A program made the position numbers and the translations under genes. Below, one piece after another: positions 33,506 through 45,703 of a stretch of 64,000 nt of DNA. The first letter of the stretch is position 1, and each line of letters opens with the position of its first letter. Origin of the DNA: Piezodorus guildinii (lineage: Eukaryota > Arthropoda > Insecta > Hemiptera > Pentatomidae). The DNA lies in the NCBI GenBank assembly GCA_023052935.1, contig CM041293.1:151279474-151343473 (forward strand), given 5' to 3'. The notes below the pieces were generated by a model. It was not told the origin of the DNA. It searched no databases and worked only from the letters and a program-made list of their open reading frames with translations.

Positions 33506-34339
33506 AGATTTAAATATGGGTTACAAGATTCCGGTTTTGGGGTATGCCGATGATCAGATACTGCTAGGTGAAGACACGGAAACCATACAGCTAAATACAA
33601 GTGTGTTAATAAAAACCGGTAAAGAAATAGGACACGAATTAAATACCGATAAGACGAAATATATGATTAGTAGCAGAAACGGTGGCGATCTTGGTGATAT
33701 TGATGTATCAGGGCATACTTTTGAACACATTGAGAAATTCAAGTATTTAGGTTCAACGATAACAAGAAAAAATGAAATCCAGGAAGATGGATTAAAGGTG
33801 GGAAATGCGTGTTATTATTCAGTTGCTAAGCTTCTTAGTTCGCGGCTTCTATCTAAAAACTTAAAGGTTAGAATTTATAAAACTATTATTCTTCCGACGT
33901 TTCTTTACGGATGTGAATCGTGGCCGCTTACTTTGAAGGATGAACAACAGTTTAAGGTTTTCGAAAATAAGGTACTGCGTAAAATATTTGGTCCGAAGAG
34001 AGATGAGGCCACTGGGGAGTTTAGAAGGTTGCGCAACGCGGAATTGCGGGAGTTGTATCCTGTGAATATAATTGATTTGATAGCATCTCGGAGACTCAAA
34101 TGGGTGAATAAATTTGTTGGGCTCGATGAAGAGCGGATTCCGAGAAAGTTGGTATTCGCTGAACCAACTGGTAGGCGTCCGAAAGGCAGGCCGAAGCGTC
34201 GATGGGAGGATTGCGTTAAGGCTGATCTCGGGGGCTTGGGCTTGAACGGTGAACATTGGACGAGTCTGTGTAGGCGGAATTTGGTGGTATCGGCATCAAA
34301 CCTTCGGGTTCGCTAAGCCTATTGTTATTATTATTATTG
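33506..34339 (+). mobile_element. RTE-like LINE, 5'-truncated, inserted in the solo LTR
   Basis: 834 bp bounded by the exact 11-bp target duplication TAATTTGTTAA (33495-33505 and 34340-34350). It ends in a short TTATTATTATTATTG microsatellite tail rather than poly(A), as RTE-group elements do. Insertion is downstream of the LTR AATAAA. Confidence 0.85.
33516..34316 (+). CDS. Reverse transcriptase C-terminal fragment (RTE-like), open 266 codons
   Basis: Begins just before the catalytic motif YADD (residues 10-13), so the N-terminal endonuclease and RT fingers are missing. The thumb/C-terminal pattern follows: KFKYLGSTIT, LKVRIYKTIILPTFLYGCESWPLT, FENKVLRKIFGP and a basic GRPKRRWEDCVKAD segment near residues 225-240. 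No stop or frameshift in 266 codons suggests a fairly recent insertion. The Met at 33516 is fortuitous. It is not expected to be functional alone; it would need transcription from the host LTR or readthrough. Confidence 0.85.
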   Translation: MGYKIPVLGYADDQILLGEDTETIQLNTSVLIKTGKEIGHELNTDKTKYMISSRNGGDLGDIDVSGHTFEHIEKFKYLGSTITRKNEIQEDGLKVGNACYYSVAKLLSSRLLSKNLKVRIYKTIILPTFLYGCESWPLTLKDEQQFKVFENKVLRKIFGPKRDEATGEFRRLRNAELRELYPVNIIDLIASRRLKWVNKFVGLDEERIPRKLVFAEPTGRRPKGRPKRRWEDCVKADLGGLGLNGEHWTSLCRRNLVVSASNLRVR

Positions 34340-34751
34340 TAATTTGTTAACTGAAGTAGTTCATTTCTCACACCCCGTAGCCCGTAACAGTATCTTATCC
34401 CAGCAATCAAGGATGCGGCGTGGTCTAGTTTTCGGATACCGCTTTGTTTAAAATATTTCCTGCTCAAATTTTTAATATGAACGTTATTTATTTTAATTGA
34501 TTTTATGAACCTTATAAATTAAAACATATTTTTAATTTTTAGAGGAAAAGAGAGAACAAAAAATTCTATAGATATTGACGTGAAACTCGGCTTGATCCAG
34601 AGACATTATATATAAATATGCAAATTCCTAAGCGCAGTACAATGAAGGTGTATAGGATTGTTGTCATTTCGATGGAAAACAGGTTGACTATATATAACCA
34701 ATTTTTAACTTGTCCGGGAAATAATGCAGTATTTTGTTTTAAATAGAAAAA

Positions 34752-35646
34752 AAAAATCTGGTGCGGGCAACACACGACTTTCACTTACCTCCATTTTTAA
34801 AATCAATGAAAGAATTTTCAAATACAGTTAGAGATAAAAATACGTGAAACTATTAAGGAATTAATCAAATTGGATTTATATAGAAACATGTGTTTTATTA
34901 AAAAATCTATTATATTATTATCTAAAATAATCAGATAGTTTTATCTTTTTTTCATTAAAAGCTTGAGTATAAGATAATATTTTTTCTAAAATCTTTAGCT
35001 TTCCAACGGTATATCATACATGTATATCACTGCTCTTATGTTAAAAAAAAACAAAATATTTCATTAAAAATATATTTTTTCAGTTTTTTCCTTTAGTTGA
35101 GTATCGAATTTATTCAATTTATATATTTACCTGTTTTTCATCAGCGTTAACAAGATAATTTAGTTATTATTATTGAATCTACAAAATTAAAGGTACTTTA
35201 GGGGAAGAAAATTTAAAATATCGGCATTTAAGCCCTGTCAGACCATTTTTATCCAAAAAATACCTACATGATATTAAAGCCCATTAAATTTTACATCGAT
35301 ATAGCGAGTTTGATCAAAATCGTCGGAACCGTTTTCGAGAAAATCGAGAAAAGGTGCAAAATGCATGGTATAAAGTGGGTGTTCTGGTAAGCTCATTTTG
35401 ATGAAAAAGGTTTTGTAACGTCTCCGGCGTATATTCGTCTTAAATATGAAATTAAAGTTTCATAGGATTTACCGTTTCCGCCCGGGAGTTACCACACACA
35501 CACACACACACACAGACCTTATTGCGGGACTTGGTTATTAGGACTCAGGGGACCCTAAAATGTGTATTTCCGTTGAAAACTGGAATTCGAAAATTTTTAC
35601 GATCGCAATACTTTTCCTTACTATATATAGTAAGTGCAAGTAAAAA
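34752..35646 (+). repeat. FamA repeat, near full length
   Basis: All blocks, with (CA)n at 35492-35512 and the terminal CTTACTATATATAGTAAG hairpin with its loop deleted. Confidence 0.88.
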
Positions 35647-36600
35647 AGATTTAAAACGTTTTATTTAATCAAAATAATTTCCACTACTATCAATACATTT
35701 CTGTCAGCGTGTTGTCAACTTTTCAATTCTCTCGGAATTGAATTATTCCATCTTTAGAATTGATAAACTCTAAAAAAACCGCTTGGTTATTCTTTTTGTC
35801 CATTGATTTTTGTCGCGTTAGTAGTGGTCTTTAACTGAGTATGGTAGATGTGGCAGTTTACATATCCAAGCTCTAACAGTTTTAGTGACGTCACACGTGA
35901 GACATGGCCGGACGTCGTCATGCAACAAAACTGGTTCTTTCCCCTTCATTATTGTCAATTTCTGATGCATTGCACTAATTTGGTGTCTATACAATTCGAC
36001 ATTGATGGTTTTCCAAGGATTTAAGAAGCTGTAGTGTTTCAAATTAGATGAATCCCATCACACAGTAACCCGTCACTATGGTAATGTTGTGATGCTTCTT
36101 CTTTGTCGAGATACTGACCAAAATGTTTATTATTATAGTAAAGTATCCGATTATCATCACAAGTAAAAGTTCTATAAAGAAAAGAGTCGTTTTTGTTTCA
36201 GCGAAGAAGTGTAACACAAACTTCATAACGCTGTTTTTGGCGGTTGTTTAATGGTTAGGGAACCGAACTTTCAAGCTTTTCTTATCTTTCCCAACGCCTT
36301 GATGAGGTCATCGACAGTCTATTTGTTAAGGTTGCCCTGAATATTCTCCAACAGCTGTTCTTGGGTTTTCTTCTGCCGAAGCCCACAGAACATCTTCATC
36401 AGAAGAGGAAGTCCTTCTCGAGGAAGTAAAGCCGTAATCCTTGATTTGAACAAAAATTTTGAGGTTGATAAGGTTTACTGCTAAATCTAATTACCTCCTT
36501 GTGCAATCTTTGGTCTCAAAAACAGTACAGTCCTATGTACTGAAGTCAAGATATTTCATGAAGCCATATTTATTTTTATGTTAGGACAGAATTATAATAC
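35645..36600 (-). pseudogene. Mariner transposase, degenerate (Mos1-like type)
   Basis: Minus strand, several frames: TVDDLIKALGKIRKA, NNRQKQRYEVCVTLL, then TCDDNRILYYNNK (first Asp) and FGQYLDKEEASQHY. HYSFLNPWKTINVELYRHQI and LLHDDVRP (second Asp, in 35818-36042) follow, then PHLPYS and the C-terminal end at about 35650. Inserted next to a FamA copy at 35646. Confidence 0.75.
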
Positions 36601-38050
36601 GTAGGACTCGCAGAATAAAATAGACGAAAATATTTGGCCTGCTGAATCTGACCTCCCTTATTTTGCTTATCTTTAGGAGTGTTGGGAAGAGGGGCGGCTA
36701 ACGTATTAGCTCTTAGCCTCAACCCGGTCGTTATTATGAGTCGCCGAATTTTCCATCAATCTGAGTAATTTCGTTGAGCGTAAATGAATAAAACCATAAC
36801 AGATAAAACTTAAACCAACTTATATTAATTAAAGAGACGACAATACTGGTTTTAAATGTACAAGCGGTGATTCTTTCTATGGGTGGACCTTCCTTCCCTC
36901 TCCCGTATGCGATGTTCCTTCTCCTCTCTTGTGACTACAGAGTTTACAGTCTACACTCACGAGTGACTCTATCCTATCTATCCCATCATGCACTCTGCCC
37001 TTCAGTCATATCACAGCTGATCAGAAATGCATTAAACAAATGCCTGCTGCTCTTGTACATAATGGATCCAATTTAAAACAAATAAACATATAGAATAATT
37101 GGCAAATTTCTGAAATATAAAAATATGACTACTTCAATTTTTAAGTATGTGGAGTATATACATGAACATTTTCTGAGTTGAATAATTTCTGCGATCATGA
37201 ACCGATAAAGAGCTCACATATAAATGTGACAACTAATAAATTATGTAATTAAATCCAATTGTGTACAAATTAGACTACATAAATAGAATATATGCATAAA
37301 TTAAACAGTTATCTGAAGGCGATTGCGTGTGGAGGGAATTGCGTCATAGGATAGCCTTGTCACTGACTTTTTTTTAAACATGATTTGTCACATATTTGCA
37401 TTCAATGAATGGAAACTCTTATGTCTAACTCTGCCTCGTAACGTTGCAGAAATAGATTTATTGAGACTAAGGATTTCCTCCTTAGTGAGAATATTCAATA
37501 ACTAGTCTTCATTCACGTAGAGAAAGTAAAAATAATTTACATCCTTAAGAAAAATGGTGCATGTATTTTTTTTTTGTTAATTGGCGCTACAGGCCGGGTA
37601 TGCCCTTGTACACGCGGTTTGATATCCTAGGGCTCTCCTCCGCGATTTTCAACCAAAGCTTAATAGGCATGGTCATTACTACGTACGCCTTTATCTTTAT
37701 CGACCAGTTTGTCAAGTTAAAAACATATGTGGCTTAAATATTTCTCCCCAAAACTATAAATCATAGATATGTTTATCTATAATCAACATCTTTTCCCGGT
37801 CATTATGAAAAAAAATATTAAGACGGGATGAGCCAGTTGGGAAGATTGACCACCGTTTTTCACAAGGCTAGAAATGTACGTATGTATGTATGTAGTCCAG
37901 GAGCCAGATGCATGGCCTACTACCTCATCGATCAATACACCTAAAAATATTTTTGAAAATTTCTTTCTACTATATTTATTACAAGAATGTATTTCCTGCG
38001 GGCCTCAAACTTCTAAATAAATAATATTGAGGATGTATAGTCGACTGTAG
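36600..38050. other. No gene recognised; possible poly(A)-tailed retroelement end at 37564-37720
   Basis: On the minus strand 37720-37564 ends GGCGCTACAGG-complement, GCGCCAATTAAC, then A-run, like a retroelement 3' end. No family assigned. Confidence 0.3.
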
Positions 38051-38106
38051 AAACTATTATAGGTGGAATAATCAGGAATCAGTCATTTTTTGAATTTTTT
38101 AAAAAT

Positions 38107-38151
38107 TTTGCCAACGTTTCGGCTCAAGCTTGTGAGCCATCATCAGGGCAT
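38107..38151 (-). ncRNA. Hammerhead-like core (family HH-b), best preserved
   Basis: Minus strand: stem I TGCC/GGCA, CTGATGA, extra T, stem II GGCTC/GAGCC with loop ACAAGCTT, GAAAC, GTT. All core positions are intact; the only anomaly is the unpaired nucleotide before stem II. Confidence 0.6.
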
Positions 38152-38295
38152 TACTGAGCCATGTCCAAGCCTAAACTGAGGAAACCCAACTAATCTATAT
38201 ATACCGCTGGAAAGAGAAAAACTTTAGAAAAAGTTATTGTATACATAAAGTTATATATGATAAGGAAGGGAGAGTGGCGAATAGGCTATAAAAAA

Positions 38296-38553
38296 TAACT
38301 CAAAATTGTTTTCAACATTTAGTTTATTTAATAGTTGTTTAATTGATTTTAATAACCGAGGGAAGTGAAAGTCGTCTTTTTTAGCCTTATTTTTCTGTAT
38401 TCGAACTATCTACGGCTTCGAGTAGGGGCCATTAATGTTACAGGATATCTTAAGCTATCTTGGTCATGAACAAATCCATCTAGATCCTTCTTCCTCGGAA
38501 CTAATTGATTCGGAAGACTACCGCTGCGGACTGCACTGAGACGAGACTGAAAT
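38296..38553. repeat. Direct repeat copy 1 of 38717-38975
   Basis: AATTGTTTTCAACATTTAG to CTACCGCTGCGGACTGC. Contains a FamA-like GAAGTGAAAGTCG end. No gene recognised. Confidence 0.75.
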
Positions 38554-38716
38554 GAGAAAGATAATTAGAACAATACATTATAGACTTATAATATACCGTT
38601 GGAAAGAGAATAAAATTATTGTATACACATTATTATACGTAACAATTAATTATTGATATGTTATTTAATCTAATTTATACGTTTTCAACGAAACTGAATA
38701 AACTTTTTATTTAAAT

Positions 38717-38975
38717 TAACTTAATATTGTTTTCAACATTAAGTTTATTTAATAGTTGTTAAATTGATTTTAATAACCGAGGAAAGTGAAAGTCGAGTGT
38801 TCTCCCCACCAATTTTTTTAGCCTTATTTTTCTGTATTTGAACTAGCTACGGCTTCGAGTAGAGGCCATTAATGTTATAAGCCACCTTAAGCTATCTTGG
38901 TCATGAACAAATCCATCTAGATCCTTCTTCCTCGGAACTAATTAATTTGGAAGGTTCCCGCTGCGGACTGCTCAG
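38717..38975. repeat. Direct repeat copy 2 of 38296-38553
   Basis: AATATTGTTTTCAACATTAAG to TTCCCGCTGCGGACTGC, 421 bp downstream of copy 1 with a few percent difference. Confidence 0.75.
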
Positions 38976-39429
38976 CTATTGCCTTAATAAAATGTAGGCA
39001 ATTAAATGAATAGCTTCAAATATTGAATGTCATTGGGAATAAACGTTCGGCAATTATTTATAATGGGTAAAAAAAGGGCAATGGCATACTGTTTTAAAAC
39101 GAAACATTTTAATTTTCTCTGAAATATAAGAATTTTTATTTACTTTCGAAATGAGAATCACTTCTAATGGAACGGTTTCCTTGTTTTTATTAAGTGAAAA
39201 AACGGGGACCGCTTCACACGTGAGTAAATATGAAATATTTTACTGTGAAAATTGCTGTAGAGTGCAAAAATAACAAGTTGGATATATCCTTTGCCCTAAG
39301 GGTATCTCATCAACTTTCTTCCATATTTCAATTTCTTATTACGCCTTATCCAATCCTGTGGAAATATATGTGATATTTTATTTGTTCATAATATATATTC
39401 TGGCTGGAATTGTCCTACGTTCTTATTAT

Positions 39430-40248
39430 TACTTTCACTTACTATACATAGTAAGGAAAATTATTGCTGTCGTGAAAATTTTCGAATTCCACTCTTCAAC
39501 GGAATACACGTTTTAGGGTCCGCTGAGTCCAAATAACTAAGTCCCGTAAACCGGTCTGTGTGTGTGTGTGTGTGTGTATATGTATTTATATATGTATAAC
39601 TAAACCAGAAGAGCCACTTTATACCATGCATATTGCACCTTTTTATGATTTTCTCAAAAACGGTTCCCACGATTTTGATTAAACTCGCTATATTGATGTA
39701 AAATATATTAGGTTTTAATATCATGTTTCATTCTAATTAAAATAGTCTGACAGGGCTTAAAAGCCAATATTTTAAATTTTCTTATTCCAAAGTACCTTTA
39801 ATTTTGTTGATTCTATATAAATAACCATATTATCTTGTTACCACTGATGAAAAACAGGTAAATATATAAACTGAATGAATTCGGTACCCAACTAAAGGAA
39901 AAAAATGAAAAATGTTTTTTTAATGCAATTTTTTTGTTTTTTAACTTGACCACAGTAATGTACATGTATAATATACCGTTGGAAAGCTAAATATTTTAGG
40001 AAGTATATTACCTTATACACAAGTTTGTAAATGTTAATAGAGATTGATGAAAAACCGATAAAACTAACTGATTGTTTTAGATAATAATATAATAGATTTT
40101 TTAATGAAATACATGTTTCTATAGAAATTAAATTAAATCTTTAAAGGTTTCACTCATTTTTATCTCTAACTGTATTTGAAAGTTCTTTATTTGATTTAAA
40201 AATGGCAGTAAGTGAAAGTCGTGTGTTGCCCGCATCAGATTATTTTTG
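39430..40248 (-). repeat. FamA repeat, minus, near full length
   Basis: Left end TTTCACTTACTATACATAGTAAGG, (TG)n at 39558-39577, right end CAGTAAGTGAAAGTCGTGTG. Confidence 0.87.
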
Positions 40249-40431
40249 AACCTATAAGTTATATGCTTAATAATTAATTGTCAAGTAAATGAACTTTTGT
40301 CGTAAATTGGAAGGTAAAAGTGTTGAAGTAGCCGAAAGCGGAGGCATAAAAACTTAAATTTTAGTAGTAATTAATATTTATTTGGTTATATCATTCATTC
40401 TAAGATAATGTTTTCCATCGGAAACTAAATA

Positions 40432-40695
40432 AAAAAATCTGGAGAGAGCAGTACACGAATTTTAAATACAGTTAAAGATAAAAATGTGTGAAACCATTAA
40501 ATATTTAATTTAATTTAATTTCTATAGAAACATGTGTTTTATTAAAAAATCTATTATATTATTATCTAAAAAAAACAGTTAGTTTTATCGGTTTTTCATC
40601 ACTCTCTATTAACATTTACAAACTTGTGTATAAGGTAATATTTTTCCAAAAATATTTAGCTTTCCAACGGTACATTATCAATGTACATTACTGAT
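40432..40695 (+). repeat. FamA 5' third
   Basis: AATCTGGAGAGAGCAGTACACG to CCAACGGTACATTATC; lies head to head with the minus copy at 39430. Confidence 0.75.
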
Positions 40696-41265
40696 CAGAG
40701 GTACGTAGAGATGTAGACTGATAGGTCGGCACAGTAAATTAAATTCACTTAGTTGTTTTTGACTTATTTGGGTTTTTCAAGGCCAATTTATTTTTTAAAA
40801 ATTGTATTTTTATTTTAACAAGCTGTGACATAAAACAATGCACATACAACTACAAATTACTGTAGGTGAGTTTTTTGTTACTATACCTGCAGTGGGTTTT
40901 ATAGATATGTTTTCATGGGATGTATTCTGCTGAATCGTTGCTGTGTAAAAACTTTCTGCAGCCAGCTATTCGTAAAATTGGAAGCGGGAGTTGGTGTCGG
41001 AATAATCTACAATGGAGGTAATGGAGTGTAACGAGTAATTTGGTTTGTGGATTTAGAGAATGCAGGTCTGTGCGGATGGTTCTCAAATTGAACTTTTTTT
41101 TCAACGTTATCCATGTTACTGCAATAGTGACTTACGCTGTTAGTTTTTCTATAAAAATAAATGTTGCTTTCAAGGGTTTTTTAACAAGTTCTAAAGTTTG
41201 TTATTAATAATTGTATTATTATAATGTTAATTATAGAATTTTACGTAATGTGATTCAATTTATAA

Positions 41266-41662
41266 ACAAAATCTGGTCCGTGCAACACGACTTTCTCTTA
41301 CCTCCGTTGTTAAAATCAATTTTGTAACAGTTAGAAATGAAAAACGTTTTAAGAATTCATTACATAGAGTTTCGATAGAAACATGTGTTTTATTAAATAA
41401 TCCATTATATTATTATCTGCAACAATCAGTTAGTTTTATCCGCTTTTCATCACTCTCCATTTACGTTAATAATGTGGTGTATAAATCTATAGCTTTCCAA
41501 CGGTTCTTATCTCCTAAAAATATTTTTGCTCTTTCTCCTTTAGTTGGATATCGAATTCGTTCAACTTATATATTTACCAGTTGTCTATCAATGCTAACTA
41601 TAATATGGTTGATTTTTTTAATCTACAAAAATAAAGAAACTTTAGAAGCTATTTTTCATGAT
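41266..41662 (+). repeat. FamA 5' half
   Basis: AATCTGGTCCGTGCAACACG to AAAGAAACTTTAGAAG; truncated in the middle. Confidence 0.78.
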
Positions 41663-41794
41663 GTTAATGTTTTTTAAGGTTGGACATTTGTATAACGTAA
41701 TACAACTAAGATTGTATTATTTTTCCTTTTCCAAGACACAAGTTATTATAATAAGTAAATATCCCCAAAAAATGATAATACAAATTATGGCAAT

Positions 41795-42235
41795 ATTAAG
41801 GTGAAGAACCATTTTAAATACCTGGGTGAATTAATTAGCAGGAACGGGACACATAAAAGAGCCATGGAGCATGGAGACTACGGGGGTAGCTGGAATTGAA
41901 AACTTACTCAAGATAGAGAGAAGGGTTTTAAGAAGAATTTATGGTCCTTGTTAAACACAGGAGGGTTATAGATGACGATCGAATAACGAGATCTACAATA
42001 AAATTGAGGACCTCGAGATAACGTTTTGAAAGCAAAGGTTGCGTTTCGATGGGCATTCGGTCCGAATGAGCCAGGCAAGAAAATAAGGAAATTTTTAGTA
42101 AAATATGGAAATGTAAAAGTCAGGGTGGATATGTTGGTTGGATGAATGAGGAGATAAAAAGATTCAATATCACAGACGAAGACTGCTTAGATAGAGACCT
42201 TTACAAACACAACATTTCTAAAAACGTCTCCTGCT
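41795..42235 (+). pseudogene. LINE RT C-terminal fragment, degenerate
   Basis: Plus strand, several frames: VKNHFKYLGELISRNGTHK, then KIERRVLRRIYGP-like and IYNKIEDLEIT-like. These are typical of RT tails of RTE/CR1-like elements. It abuts a minus-strand LINE at about 42235. Confidence 0.6.
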
Positions 42236-42870
42236 GAGGAAAGGAGGAACCTCATTGGAAGAAGATGGACGTTAAGCGTGAAGTTGCAGTCTCTGACCAC
42301 TGGTTTCTGCTCCTGGCAAGTCTTCTCATCTCCAGGATGGTATGTCCTCTTGCTCCTCAAAGTTTACCAATGTAGTCAGTATACTTAAATCTGGCTCTAA
42401 CACGAGATCGTCTTCCTTCTGGCTTCCAAGTACCACCTGGCCTTTCGGGTGTCGTCCATTCTACAGACATACCCATACCATTTGAGTTGCCTTTATTCCA
42501 GGATTTCACAGACAGGTCTTACACCTAAATACTCCCGTACCCTTTCATTCCTGATGAAATGCCTCCTTCTTTTCCCTACTATTCTTCTGAGAAATCTCAT
42601 TTCAGCTGATGTGATCTTAATCACATGCTTGCTGAGGGTTGTCCAAATTTCCGCTCCGTACAGGAGCACCGGGAGAAACACAGATTTAAATATCCTAAGT
42701 TTGGCCTCCCTACTAACTTCAAGCTTGCCTATGATTGTTTTTGAGATCTAAGACCTCCAGATTCCCATTTTCTCTTCCAACACTCATTACTTTGCTTTTA
42801 GTTGGGTTTATATGCAGCCCTCTTAACTTCAACTCCTCTTCCCATTCCAATAATGATGACGAGATGATGT
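42235..42870 (-). pseudogene. LINE RT C-terminal fragment, minus strand
   Basis: 42493-42681 is open: VLLYGAEIWTTLSKHVIK and SAEMRFLRRIVGKRRRHFIRN, a conserved LINE RT C-terminal block. Upstream, LKLRGLHINPTKSKVM resembles the RT segment after the catalytic motif. Frameshifted elsewhere. Confidence 0.75.
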
Positions 42871-42874
42871 AGAG

Positions 42875-44405
42875 CTTTACATAATTTTATATTTAATAAA
42901 ATAATGTCATATACATTAAATATTGTATGTTTTAATAATTTTAAGAATGTTTATTCAATCCATGAATGACTATTATATTATTTTTTTCGAAACAAGATAT
43001 TTAAAAATATATCTTTGTTTGAGAATTGCTAATTGTTTAAATTTTAAATATTCTCTGTTATGCAATAACTAGCCGGTCCATGTATAAAATATATATATAT
43101 ATAAATTTTACATTCTGAAATTACCTGTTCTATTTTCTATTGAAAATCAGTATTTATCATTGATTTTATTTTTTTATATTCACTTATCCATATTGATGTA
43201 AAGACTTTCTTTGTTGTTGCATTTTATGCATTTTTCGTATTGCGCGTTTATTTCAGTTTTCATGGGGAAGTGGAGATGGGAGAATTCAAACGAATATCGA
43301 TCGATTTATAACGACCGCCGTTCCTCCTTTGTATGATAATAGATTTGTTTTTTGTTAAAGCCCCTTTGAAATAAAAATGAAAAAAAAAGTCCCTCTTTTT
43401 GGTACTATCCTCCACTAGAATATTTCGGATTAGCCTGAAGCTAAAATCAAAGAAGACGTTTGATATGCCGATTTGTACAATAAACCAATGTAAATATAGG
43501 AATTCTATATTCCACCCCTCTTCCATATTCAATATCTACCATTAAAGCAAAGACCTATACTCCTCCCTGTACATACTTCCTCTTGTTTTTATTCTGTAGG
43601 ACTCCTTTTAATATTCCTGTCCTTGTATTTTTTAATATTCATAACGCCGGGGCCTTGTGATAAAAATGTTTCATCTGAGGGACGGATGTGGAAACGTCAG
43701 GGTCATCTGGATATTGCTAGTTGTTCTTGCAGATTTTTTTTAATGTTAATGAGTTGGATGTGTTATTATTTAAATTGCTTTAAGGACTTTTATAAAAAAT
43801 CTCACTTTTCTAAATTGTATTATGATTAAACAATATGGTTCCTGATCAGTGAATTAGCATTGATGAGGTGATATAGAATGAATGAAGGTGTACGATATTG
43901 TGCCTTACTTAAGGTTACCAGATTTTTGGATGAGCAAAGCGGAACAACTCTGAAGGAGGGAGGATGTATCTTACAGAATAAAAATAATAACGTAATATTT
44001 TTTTATATTTTATTCCTTGACATATTTTTTATTTGGGTGAATTTGTTTCAGTAGATTGTTGTCAATTTTTAAAATATTGTAAAAATCTTCACAAGAATCA
44101 TATTTGACACATAAATTGGCTTTCAAAGTTTCAATACTTAATTTCCACACTCGATTTACCCTAGAAAAAAACGTATAATTGTATTTTTTGATTCTTAAAG
44201 ATTAATTAAAATTTTAAATTAATTTGTGATTATCTAACTGTTATTTAATAAACGACAATATTATATATCTAAGAGAATTTAAAAATTACTAAAATGTCAT
44301 AAACACTTACAGTATAAATATTCGTTTCACATCGGCAAAATTTCATCGGTTTTTTTTAAATTTTATTTATTTATTTTTTAAATATATTTTAATGTTAATA
44401 ATAAT
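42875..44405. other. No gene recognised
   Basis: Short ORFs only (for example 43260-43532 minus); no motif. A short AT microsatellite lies at 43088-43104. Confidence 0.55.
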
Positions 44406-44409
44406 CGCT

Positions 44410-44415
44410 CTATCG

Positions 44416-44478
<63 letters not shown>
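44410..44478. repeat. (TA)n microsatellite
   Basis: Uninterrupted TA repeats about 40 bp left of the PLE. Confidence 0.95.
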
Positions 44479-44482
<4 letters not shown>

Positions 44483-44514
44483 GTAGATTCTTTTAGGTGA
44501 AGGTCAAATTTTTT

Positions 44515-44640
44515 ATAAATAAAATTGGAGGCTGATGTCTACTTCACCACTATTTTATTGAAAAAAAATATTCGCACTACGTTTCGGCTAACAATGCCAT
44601 CCTCTGGTGCAGTGGAACAACTTAGATCTAAAAGTACAAA

Positions 44641-44641
<1 letters not shown>
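44515..44641 (-). repeat. Left inverted terminal repeat of the PLE
   Basis: Reverse complement of 46313-46440; contains GTTTCGGCTAACAATGCC, the minus-strand hammerhead-like core. Confidence 0.85.
44571..44616 (-). ncRNA. Hammerhead-like core in the left PLE terminus
   Basis: Minus strand: stem I GCAC/GTGC, CAGAGGA (U4 to A), extra T, stem II GGC/GCC, GAAAC-GTA. It belongs to an identified PLE, which ties the whole class to PLE termini. Confidence 0.5.
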
Positions 44642-44683
<42 letters not shown>

Positions 44684-44737
44684 TGTATATGGGTATATGT
44701 ATATATATATAGAGTGCGTGTATGTATGAATGTATAC
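44642..44737 (+). repeat. PLE direct repeat, left copy, with (TG)n
   Basis: About 35 bp of TG repeats followed by TATGGGTATATG and GAGTGCGTGTATG. The same order is found at 46103-46205. Confidence 0.8.
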
Positions 44738-45624
44738 AATTTACTGCATACAATTTAATATACCGTGCAATCACCTTAACAAGTTTGAATTATTTAGAGA
44801 CAACAAAAGACAGAATTTATAACATGCTATTAGAAAATTTTTATCCAATAAAACTAATACATAAATTATGGCATAAGGGTTTAAACCATAAAGCAATAGA
44901 TTTCTCTGACCTTAATAATAGTATTAATACTCATAATAATTACAGTAACAATACAGTTAACAAACCTATAATTCAATTACATAATAACAATAGAAAACTC
45001 ATCACACATTATTTTCAACCGACCGTTTTGAATATCAACAATAGTAATAATCCAGCTAATAATTTAGATAGGGACACAGATTGTAATAACACCAATAGAC
45101 CTAAATATTATTCAATAACAAATATACATAATTTAACTGACCAACTGATACAAACTTTTAAAAAATATGACATAATAGATATTAAATTTGCAAAAAAAAC
45201 CGATCAATAAATTAGCTCTTATTTACACAAATAAAAAAGACAAAATAGACAAACTCAAAAAAACTAACGTCATCTATAAAATAAAGTGTTCCGACTGCAA
45301 CAGAATCGACAATAAAAAGTTAATTTACATTGGACAAACTAAACAAAATCTAAACAGCAGAATCACTCAACATATCAGTAACTGCAAATCCACCATCAAA
45401 AAATAAATAAAGCCACTGGCTTATCAACGCATAGCACAGAATATAAGCACCAATTTGACTTCAACAACCCAGAAATTTTAGAAATAGAAAACAATAATAA
45501 AAAAAGAAGAATATTAGAGGCCATTCACATCACTAAAAACATCAAACAGGTATGTAATTTTCAACAAGACACCCAAACATTATGTAATGCATATACCAAC
45601 ATCATCCACAAACTAAATATATAA
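44722..45624 (+). pseudogene. PLE C-terminal RT thumb plus GIY-YIG endonuclease, two frameshifts
   Basis: Frame 1 (to 45210) has the PLE pattern after the RT core: RAITLTS, then an Asn-rich linker. Frame 2 (45188-45406) carries VIYKIKCSDCN and YIGQTKQNLNSRITQH, the Tyr-Ile-Gly and Arg motifs of GIY-YIG nucleases with a PLE-type zinc-finger CX2C. Frame 3 continues as THSTEYKHQFDFNNPEILE to a stop at 45622-45624, giving the conserved helix and metal-binding Glu region. Both frame changes are at A-runs. The catalytic RT domain is missing. Function when intact: target-site nicking for retrotransposition. Confidence 0.82.
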
Positions 45625-45666
45625 TAATAGTAGTTGCATAAAACATACCTTTCATTCATCAGGTTT

Positions 45667-45703
45667 TAAAAAAAAAAAAAAAAAAAAAATTTTTTTTTTT
45701 TTC
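45667..45703. repeat. A-run and T-run in the PLE 3' UTR
   Basis: About 21 A followed directly by 12 T and TTTCTTTC. Confidence 0.85.

Larger units (their letters stand above)
32976..34389 (+). mobile_element. Solo LTR (about 569 bp) split by an RTE-like insertion
   Basis: Begins TGTTACGG (32976-32983) and ends CCGTAACA (34382-34389), a perfect 8-bp terminal inverted repeat with TG...CA ends. It is flanked by the 4-bp duplication GTAT (32972-32975 and 34390-34393). AATAAA at about 33483 and TATATAA at about 33299 suggest plus orientation. It is interrupted at 33506-34339 by a LINE; without that and one target copy the LTR is about 569 bp. No internal region is left, so it is a recombination product. 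Confidence 0.8.

Noticed and set aside
33861..34256. 131-codon minus ORF
   Set aside because: Antisense shadow of the open RTE-like RT frame.
44539..44739. Minus ORF rich in Thr-His
   Set aside because: Translation of the TG microsatellite and PLE terminal repeat.
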